A stretch of 18,188 nucleotides of DNA from DATLHO01 sp035539855 (GTDB taxonomy: Bacteria > Bacteroidota > Ignavibacteria > OLB7). The stretch spans positions 1 to 18,188 of the forward strand of contig DATLHO010000314.1 in assembly GCA_035539855.1 (NCBI GenBank). The letters run 5' to 3'. Of the stretch, positions 12,993 through 18,188 are shown one piece after another (position 1 is the first letter of the stretch; each line of letters opens with the position of its first letter). A program made the translations under genes and the position numbers. The notes beneath the pieces are model-generated. The model made no database searches, had not been told where the DNA came from, and saw only the letters and a program-made list of their open reading frames with translations.

Positions 12993-15824
12993 ATGCCCCC
13001 GTTGTCCATTCGCGTCCAATGTTTCGCCGCGGCCCTCGCCATCACCCTCGCGTTGACGGCCGACACGCTGCGGGTGGCAGCTCAGCCGACGATCGCGCCG
13101 GAGAGCCTGTCGTATCGTCGGCTCGGCCAGCTCAACGACGCATCGGCAGCGGGATGGAATCCGGCATTGCTCGGCGTGCGCTCGGCGGAGTTCGACTTCC
13201 TCGCCGCCGGCAGCTACGATCGGGACCTCGCGCTGTCGCACACCCTGTATGCGCTCTTCGCGAAATTCGGACCGCTGGCCCTCGGCTCCACCGGTCCGCT
13301 CGGCGATAGCGCCGACGTCTTCGCCGCCCGCCAGTACCACGCGGGACTCGGCGTGCCGGTCGTCGACGATCTCGTCTGGGCGGGAATCGGCGTGCGATGG
13401 ACCGACGGCCTCGGATTCATGCCCAGCGCGGAATTCATCGTCGCCGGACTCTATCAGCCACGGCCCGATCTGCTCGGGGGTCTCACCATCGGCAACCTCA
13501 CGGCCAACAACGACGCGAGCATCTGGGCCGATCTGCAGACGACGTACGCGCCGAGCGACTGGCTCACACTCTTCGGAGGCGTGCGCCTCGACAGCCGCGA
13601 CACCGTCGGTGGTCACGGGACGATCTCTCCCTCGCTCGGTCTCAGCCTCGGCATCAGCGACAACTCGCTGATGCTCAGCGGCAGCTACGACTTCAACCGC
13701 CGCCTTGCGCGCTTCGGTCTCGAGGCGATGCTCGGCAACGTGACGTTCGGAAGCATCAACGGCCTCGACGCGTCGGAGTCGTTCGCGGGCGGCATCGCGC
13801 TGGCGCGATGGTCGTCGACGATGGAGTCGTCGCTCGGCGACGCGCTGCCGGCGGATCCGGAGGAGCTGCCCATGGGGTGGGCGCCGGATCGCGCGTACGT
13901 GCCGTCGGGGCTCGAGTACACCGTGCCGGCAAGCAACAACGACGCGATGAAGAACCAGGAGGCGATCGAGCTGCCGTGCACCGGCGCGAGCGGCGCGCAG
14001 TTCGGCTCCGCGTCCGGTCTGGCGGCGATCATCAACGGAGGCGGCGCGAGTTACGCTCCGCTGGCGGCGCGCATCCGCGAGATCTCGCCGAACCCGAACA
14101 ACCTGATGCGCGAGGTTCGCCGGCGCTACTACTCGCCACCGGTACGCAACCGCGAGCTCACCAGCGGCGACACGCTCTCGCTCTACGCCCGCGACGGCCA
14201 CGCGATCAGCGTGCAGTCCGTCGACGCGTCGACGTTCCCGCTCGTCTCGGTGATCATGCGCGTGACCGATGAGTCCGGTCGCACGTTGCCGGGGCTCGGG
14301 ACGGAGGATTTCCAGTTCCGCGATCCGTCGCTGCGTATCGTCTCGGTGCGACCGACGGACTCGACGTTCGACGTGCCGGTGGACATCGTCGTGATGGTCG
14401 ACTGCTCGGGCTCGATGTCCGACGAGATCGAGTCGGTCCGCCAGAACATCGAGCGCTTCGCCGACAACCTGGTCGCGCGCGGTATCGACTACCGCATCGG
14501 AGGTGTCCTCTACGGCAGCGTCATCTACGACACGCTCCATCCGACCGGTGACATCGGTCGCTACAAGCAGTTCGTCGCCGGCGCCGCGCCGATCGGCGGC
14601 GACGAGATCACGACGCTCGCGCTGAAGGCCGCGACCGAGATGAACTTCCGTCCGGGAGCCCAGCGCGTGTTCGTGATGATCACTGACGACTGGACCGTCC
14701 AGAACAACGCGACGCTCGACGAGTCGCAGTTGACGCAGATGCTCTGGGATACGCGGGCTCGACTCTACTCGATCATCACTCCGTGCAAGAACAACAGCGC
14801 GGTGATGACGCGTTTGACGCTCGGTCGCGAGTTCGACATTCGCGCGCCGTTCACCGGCATCCTCGATGAGATCGGCAGCGATCTGACGACGACCTACGAG
14901 CTGGTGTACGAGTCGAAGGCGCAGCGCGAGATCGTGATCCCCAAGGTCACCATCCTGCGCGGCCGTGTCCGCGACGATTCGGGCGCGCCCGTGCCGTCGA
15001 CGATCGAGTTCGAGGCCGCCGGCGCCGGACCGCTGCGCGTCGCCACGAACGCGACCACCGCCGAGTACGAGACCGAGATCACCGAAGGGATCGCCTACAC
15101 CGCGCGGCTCGGCGGTGATCGCTATCTGCCGCTCGAGGAGCGCGTGGACCTCACGGGCGTCACCAGGGGTGACACCGTCACGCGCGACTTCCGGTTGCGC
15201 ATGCGCAACACGACCGTCGTCGGACGGGTCACCGACGAAAACGGAACACCGGTCGATGCCCACGTGCGCGTCGAGGACGCGACGACGCTCGAGCGCTTCG
15301 ATACCGTCTTCGCGGCCGGGGGACTCTACGAGGTCACGCTCGAGGAGGACCGCGTCTACCGCCTGACGCCGACGGCGAAGAACTACATCCCGTTCCCCGA
15401 GGAGATCGACGCGCGCGTCCCGCGCGGCACCGAGATCCGTCGCGACCTGCGCGTCATGTCGATCGACGCCGCGATCGCCAGCGGCGCGGTCTTCCGTTTG
15501 AAGAACATCTTCTTCGACTACGATCGATGGGACCTCAAGAGCGAGAGCTCATCGGAGCTCGACCGGCTGGTCGCGCTCCTCGAGGAATACCCGGTGATCC
15601 GCGTCGAGATCGGCGCCCACACCGACTCGAAAGGCTCCGACGCCTACAACCTCAACCTCTCCTCGCGCCGCGCACAGTCGGTTCGTGACTATCTCGTCGA
15701 CAAGGGAATCGACGAAGCGCGCCTGGTCTCGAAGGGATACGGCGAATCGGTGCCGGTCGGCACCAACGAGACCGACGAGGGCCGCGCGATGAACCGACGC
15801 GTCGAATTCAAGCTCGTGCGCTGA
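12993..15824 (+). CDS. Outer-membrane fusion: PorV-like barrel, VWA domain, two beta-sandwich repeats, OmpA domain
   Basis: Encodes 943 residues. Signal peptide ends VAA before Gln31. Residues about 35-290 resemble a PorV/UPF0164-type barrel: an early DASAAGWNPALLGV motif and many alternating strands such as ISPSLGLSLGISDNSLMLSG. A linker follows, then a VWA-flanking strand pair (VTDESGRTLPGLGTEDFQF, about 420-445). The VWA domain (about 463-645) has an intact metal-site DxSxS in VDCSGSMSD (Asp470, Ser472, Ser474) and MITDD. Two carboxypeptidase-regulatory-like repeats begin near 651 (LRGRVRDDSGAPVPS) and 741 (VVGRVTDENGTPVDA). The OmpA peptidoglycan-binding domain is 833-943: IFFDYDRWDLK, HTDSKGSD with Asp878, and LSSRRAQSVRDYL with Arg893. 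It probably ties the outer membrane to the wall while presenting a VWA domain. Start ATG 12993; a GTG at 12984 is also possible and neither has a clear ribosome site. Confidence 0.9.
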   Translation: MPPLSIRVQCFAAALAITLALTADTLRVAAQPTIAPESLSYRRLGQLNDASAAGWNPALLGVRSAEFDFLAAGSYDRDLALSHTLYALFAKFGPLALGSTGPLGDSADVFAARQYHAGLGVPVVDDLVWAGIGVRWTDGLGFMPSAEFIVAGLYQPRPDLLGGLTIGNLTANNDASIWADLQTTYAPSDWLTLFGGVRLDSRDTVGGHGTISPSLGLSLGISDNSLMLSGSYDFNRRLARFGLEAMLGNVTFGSINGLDASESFAGGIALARWSSTMESSLGDALPADPEELPMGWAPDRAYVPSGLEYTVPASNNDAMKNQEAIELPCTGASGAQFGSASGLAAIINGGGASYAPLAARIREISPNPNNLMREVRRRYYSPPVRNRELTSGDTLSLYARDGHAISVQSVDASTFPLVSVIMRVTDESGRTLPGLGTEDFQFRDPSLRIVSVRPTDSTFDVPVDIVVMVDCSGSMSDEIESVRQNIERFADNLVARGIDYRIGGVLYGSVIYDTLHPTGDIGRYKQFVAGAAPIGGDEITTLALKAATEMNFRPGAQRVFVMITDDWTVQNNATLDESQLTQMLWDTRARLYSIITPCKNNSAVMTRLTLGREFDIRAPFTGILDEIGSDLTTTYELVYESKAQREIVIPKVTILRGRVRDDSGAPVPSTIEFEAAGAGPLRVATNATTAEYETEITEGIAYTARLGGDRYLPLEERVDLTGVTRGDTVTRDFRLRMRNTTVVGRVTDENGTPVDAHVRVEDATTLERFDTVFAAGGLYEVTLEEDRVYRLTPTAKNYIPFPEEIDARVPRGTEIRRDLRVMSIDAAIASGAVFRLKNIFFDYDRWDLKSESSSELDRLVALLEEYPVIRVEIGAHTDSKGSDAYNLNLSSRRAQSVRDYLVDKGIDEARLVSKGYGESVPVGTNETDEGRAMNRRVEFKLVR

Positions 15825-15898
15825 GCGTGGCGTGCGCCTGGCGCAAGCGTGTGCGCTGAGCGGCGCCGTGGGCCTGGCGTTAGCGTGTGCGCCTGACG
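15816..15898 (+). repeat. 35-base tandem repeat across the end of the OmpA-fusion gene
   Basis: GTGCGCTGAGCG occurs at 15816-15827 and 15851-15862, with a related GTGCGCCTGACG at 15887-15898. Between them the sequences GTGCGCCTGGCGCAAGCGT and GTGGGCCTGGCGTTAGCGT are also alike. This gives about 2.3 imperfect copies of a 35-36-base unit. The first copy contains the stop codon of the OmpA-fusion gene; the rest lie in the 195-base spacer. Confidence 0.75.
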
Positions 15899-15919
15899 CG
15901 CGGTGCGCGACGCGTTTTG
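15897..15919 (+). terminator. Weak terminator candidate after the OmpA-fusion gene
   Basis: CGCGC-GGT-GCGCG forms a short perfect stem (15897-15909), followed by ACGCG and TTTTG. The 5-base-pair stem and the gap before the T run make it weak. The same TTTTG may act as the -33 element of the next gene, so the two readings compete. Confidence 0.3.
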
Positions 15920-15946
15920 TTCCGGACGGCATCTGCTCTACATTAC
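15916..15946 (+). promoter_or_regulatory. Probable promoter of the glycosidase-like gene
   Basis: TTTG (15916-15919) is followed after 19 bases by TACATTAC (15939-15946). Spacing and the -33 element are exact for the Bacteroidota consensus; the -7 box keeps TA and TT of TAnnTTTG. The leader to the ATG at 16020 would be about 70 bases. Confidence 0.5.
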
Positions 15947-16019
15947 GCCGACGTCCTCCACCCCGCTTCAATCCCTCCGGCGCTCGGCCGGTTCCGTTCT
16001 CCTCTTCGCTCGTTCTTCG

Positions 16020-18188
16020 ATGAAGCGTTCCGCACTCGCAGTTCTCATGGGTCTCGTCGCCGTCGTGCTCGGCGTGCCTGCCGGCGCGCAGCCGCTGCTG
16101 CGTCCGTTCACCTTCGTCATTCCCAACGGCGACTCGTCGCAGTCGCAGTGGTTGCCGGCGCTGCCGAGCGAGATCGCCGGAGCGCGAGGCGCGGTGCGCG
16201 TCGGCGCGCTCGGGCACCTCGAGCACGGCGACGGCACACCGGCGCGCTTCGTCGGCGTCAGCCTGTCGACGACGGCATGCTTCCCCGACAGCGCGTCGGC
16301 GATTTCCGTCGCCATGCGGCTCCAGAAGCTCGGCGTCAACCTCGTCCGCTTCATCTACTTCGACTACCACAACTACGGAAGCGCCTCGGTGCTCGCACCG
16401 GGCAACCGCAGCGACACGCTCTCGCCGGCGCAGATGAAGCGCCTCGACTGGTTCATCCATCAATTGCGCAACCGCGGCATCTACTCGCACCTCGTGCTGA
16501 AGTCCCGCAACGGGCCACGGAGCGAGGACGGCGTGCCGGGCTTCGCGACGACCTACAACTCCGGCCAGCAGCTCCAGTATTTCTCCGAGCCCATGCGCGC
16601 GATGCAGCGTCGCATGATCGCCGCGCTGATGAACCATCGCAGCCCGTACACGGGCCAGCGCTACGCCGACGATCCGGCGATCGCCCTGATGACGATCACC
16701 GACCAGTCGTCGCCGTGGTACTTCTGGATGGTCGACTACCTGAACGAGCGCGAGAACGTTCTGAGCCGCGAGCACTCGCTGATGATCGACTCGCTCTTCA
16801 GCGTCTTCCTCGAGCGGCGCTACGGGAACACCGCCGCGCTGCGCGCCGCCTATCGCGAGGGGATCGGCGCGCTCGGTGCGAACATCGTGCGCAATCCGGG
16901 CTTCGAATCGTTCACCGACGACTGGGAGCTGACCGTCAGCGAGGGCGCGCAGGCCAACCTCGTCGTCGTGCAGGGAACCGACGTCGCGCCCGGCGCCGGC
17001 GCCAATGCGCTGCGCGTCGTCGTGCGCGCGAGCAACGGTGCGGAGAACCGCGTCTACCTGCAGCAGACCGCCATCCCCGTGCGACGCGACGGGATCTACC
17101 GCGTGCGGTTCAGCGCCAAGACCGACACGGCCGCCGGACGGACGCTCAGGCTGAGCTTCTTCCGCGGCACACCGCCGTATTCGACGCTGGGTCTCGACAC
17201 GACCGTGACACTGTCGACGAGCTGGCAGACCTATGAGACGACCTTCCGCTCGTTCTCGACCGACAGCATCGCGTCGATCTTCCGCTTCTACATCGGCCGC
17301 AGCGCCGGCGACGTCTACCTCGACGGCATCGAGGTGCAGGAGAGCGGCCGCGAGGGGCTCGCCGCCGAGGAGACGCTCGAGGCGCGCAACATCGGCCGCG
17401 CGAAGTTCGGCGTCGCCTGGCGCCTGCCGCGCCGCCGCGCCGCGGACCTCGGAGAGTTCTACGACTCGCTCGGCAGCAGCTACTACCGCGACATGACCGC
17501 GCACCTGCGCTCGCTCGGCGTCCGCGCTCCGATCGCGGGCACCAACAGCGCCTCATCGAGCGTCGACGCGCGCGCGCAGTCGGCGTTCGACTTCACGAGC
17601 GAGAGCGCCACGTGGGACTACCTGAGCGCACGTCCCGGACTTACCTACTCCGATTCAACCTGGGTGATCCGCCAGTATTCAGTGCTCGCCTCACGCGATC
17701 AGAAGATCCCCGAGTTCTCGCGCGTCGCGATCGCCGGCAAGCCCTTCATCGGCGAGGGCTACGCTCACATCTATCCCAATCGCAACCGCGCCGAGATGAT
17801 GCTGTATCTGCCGGCCTACGCGTCGCTGCACGACTGGGACGGCGCCTACCTTTACGCGTACACGTCGATCGGCTCGGAGATCGCCACGCGCCAGCGCGCG
17901 TTGAAGGACGACTACTACCAGGTGGGCAACGATCCGGCGGTCGCGGCGCTCATGCCGCAGTTCTCGGCGATCATGCGCAATCGCTGGATCGCCCCCGCGA
18001 AGCGCACCGTCGAGATCTCCTACGACAGCCTCGAGCTGCGCGACCTCGCGTTGAACTACGCCGTGACGCACAACAACAGCTTCAACACCGACGGCGCCCT
18101 GCAGAACGTCATGACGATGGTGCACGGCGTGCGCATCGCGAGCTTCAACGCACCGCGACACCTCACCGCCGGCGACTACTACTTCACC
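16020..18188 (+). CDS. Secreted TIM-barrel glycosidase homologue with inserted carbohydrate-binding domain, partial
   Basis: The frame is open from ATG 16020 to the right edge: 723 codons with no stop. The signal peptide (MKRSALAVLMGLVAVVLGVPAGA) is cut before Gln25. Residues about 60-287 are the first part of a cellulase-like TIM barrel: GVSLSTTACFP, MRLQKLGVNLVRFIYFDYHN, and MKRLDWFIHQLRNRGIYSHL. Residues 288-440 are a carbohydrate-binding beta sandwich (CBM_4_9/CenC type), opening NIVRNPGFESFTDDWELT and closing VYLDGIEVQES. The barrel resumes near 455 (FGVAWRLPRRRAADLGEFY) and includes KPFIGEGYAHIYPN and YLPAYASLHDWDGAYLYAYTS. At the two places where relatives carry the catalytic glutamates I read TITDQSS (Gln229) and GEGYAH (Gly580), so the enzyme may be inactive. 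No Shine-Dalgarno is seen. Substrate unknown; any C-terminal sorting domain is beyond the window. Confidence 0.82.
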   Translation, partial: MKRSALAVLMGLVAVVLGVPAGAQPLLRPFTFVIPNGDSSQSQWLPALPSEIAGARGAVRVGALGHLEHGDGTPARFVGVSLSTTACFPDSASAISVAMRLQKLGVNLVRFIYFDYHNYGSASVLAPGNRSDTLSPAQMKRLDWFIHQLRNRGIYSHLVLKSRNGPRSEDGVPGFATTYNSGQQLQYFSEPMRAMQRRMIAALMNHRSPYTGQRYADDPAIALMTITDQSSPWYFWMVDYLNERENVLSREHSLMIDSLFSVFLERRYGNTAALRAAYREGIGALGANIVRNPGFESFTDDWELTVSEGAQANLVVVQGTDVAPGAGANALRVVVRASNGAENRVYLQQTAIPVRRDGIYRVRFSAKTDTAAGRTLRLSFFRGTPPYSTLGLDTTVTLSTSWQTYETTFRSFSTDSIASIFRFYIGRSAGDVYLDGIEVQESGREGLAAEETLEARNIGRAKFGVAWRLPRRRAADLGEFYDSLGSSYYRDMTAHLRSLGVRAPIAGTNSASSSVDARAQSAFDFTSESATWDYLSARPGLTYSDSTWVIRQYSVLASRDQKIPEFSRVAIAGKPFIGEGYAHIYPNRNRAEMMLYLPAYASLHDWDGAYLYAYTSIGSEIATRQRALKDDYYQVGNDPAVAALMPQFSAIMRNRWIAPAKRTVEISYDSLELRDLALNYAVTHNNSFNTDGALQNVMTMVHGVRIASFNAPRHLTAGDYYFT

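Noticed and set aside
12918..15263. A 781-codon open frame on the minus strand opposite the OmpA-fusion gene
   Set aside because: The translation is rich in Arg/Val/Glu/His without domains, while the plus strand has VWA and signal-peptide motifs in frame.
15832..16023. A 63-codon plus-strand frame that looks like a small lipoprotein (LALAC)
   Set aside because: It is produced by the 35-base tandem repeat, starts with GTG without a ribosome site, and overlaps the promoter and start of the glycosidase-like gene.
1..18188. Search for tRNA, rRNA, CRISPR arrays, insertion sequences, toxin-antitoxin or defence genes
   Set aside because: No cloverleaf or rRNA-like sequence, regular spacer array, transposase, terminal inverted repeats or recognisable defence domains were seen on either strand.

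Overview
The window is GC-rich DNA with ten complete protein genes and partial genes at both edges. I place it in the Bacteroidota/Chlorobiota/Ignavibacteria (FCB) part of the tree, with moderate confidence. The reasons are: several genes are preceded by a -7 box of the Bacteroidota type (TAnnTTTG or a one-base variant), some with a TTG/TTTG about 19-22 bases upstream; Shine-Dalgarno sites are often weak or absent; and the protein set is typical of that group (DUF2279 protein, PorV-like barrel, OmpA fusion, DUF6252-like lipoprotein, beta-helix surface protein). I see no rRNA, tRNA, CRISPR array, insertion sequence or phage gene.

Layout. Positions 1-6981 are read on the minus strand and 7142-18188 on the plus strand, with one divergent control region at 6982-7141. 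From the left: a doubtful partial minus-strand frame (1-162); an AT-richer spacer with clustered palindromes; a strong terminator hairpin (392-434); a polyamine operon read leftwards (speA arginine decarboxylase, then a deoxyhypusine-synthase-like enzyme, then an SH3-like lipoprotein, 4113 to 454); a terminator (4251-4288) and a secreted glycine-rich beta-helix surface protein (6218 to 4314); then a typical 2-Cys peroxiredoxin (6981 to 6433).

Divergent from the peroxiredoxin are an AhpD-like CxxC protein (7142) and, 37 bases after it, a GH57 4-alpha-glucanotransferase/amylase (7788). Next come a DUF2279 membrane-associated protein (10140), a family 2 glycosyltransferase that may overlap it by a GTGA junction (11378 or 11468), a small lipoprotein (12305), a 943-residue barrel-VWA-OmpA fusion (12993), and a secreted TIM-barrel glycosidase homologue with an inserted carbohydrate-binding domain that runs off the right edge (16020).

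How they work together. The left operon probably makes agmatine and then a modified polyamine. The central divergent pair is a peroxide-defence unit. The right half is mostly cell-envelope and carbohydrate functions. Most notable are: the glycosidase homologue, which seems to lack both catalytic glutamates; the unusual outer-membrane fusion with a 5'-terminal hairpin in its leader; the DHS-like enzyme with a partly remodelled active site beside speA; and a shared promoter element across unrelated genes. Most of the window is otherwise ordinary chromosomal content, and I find no clear defence or mobile system.
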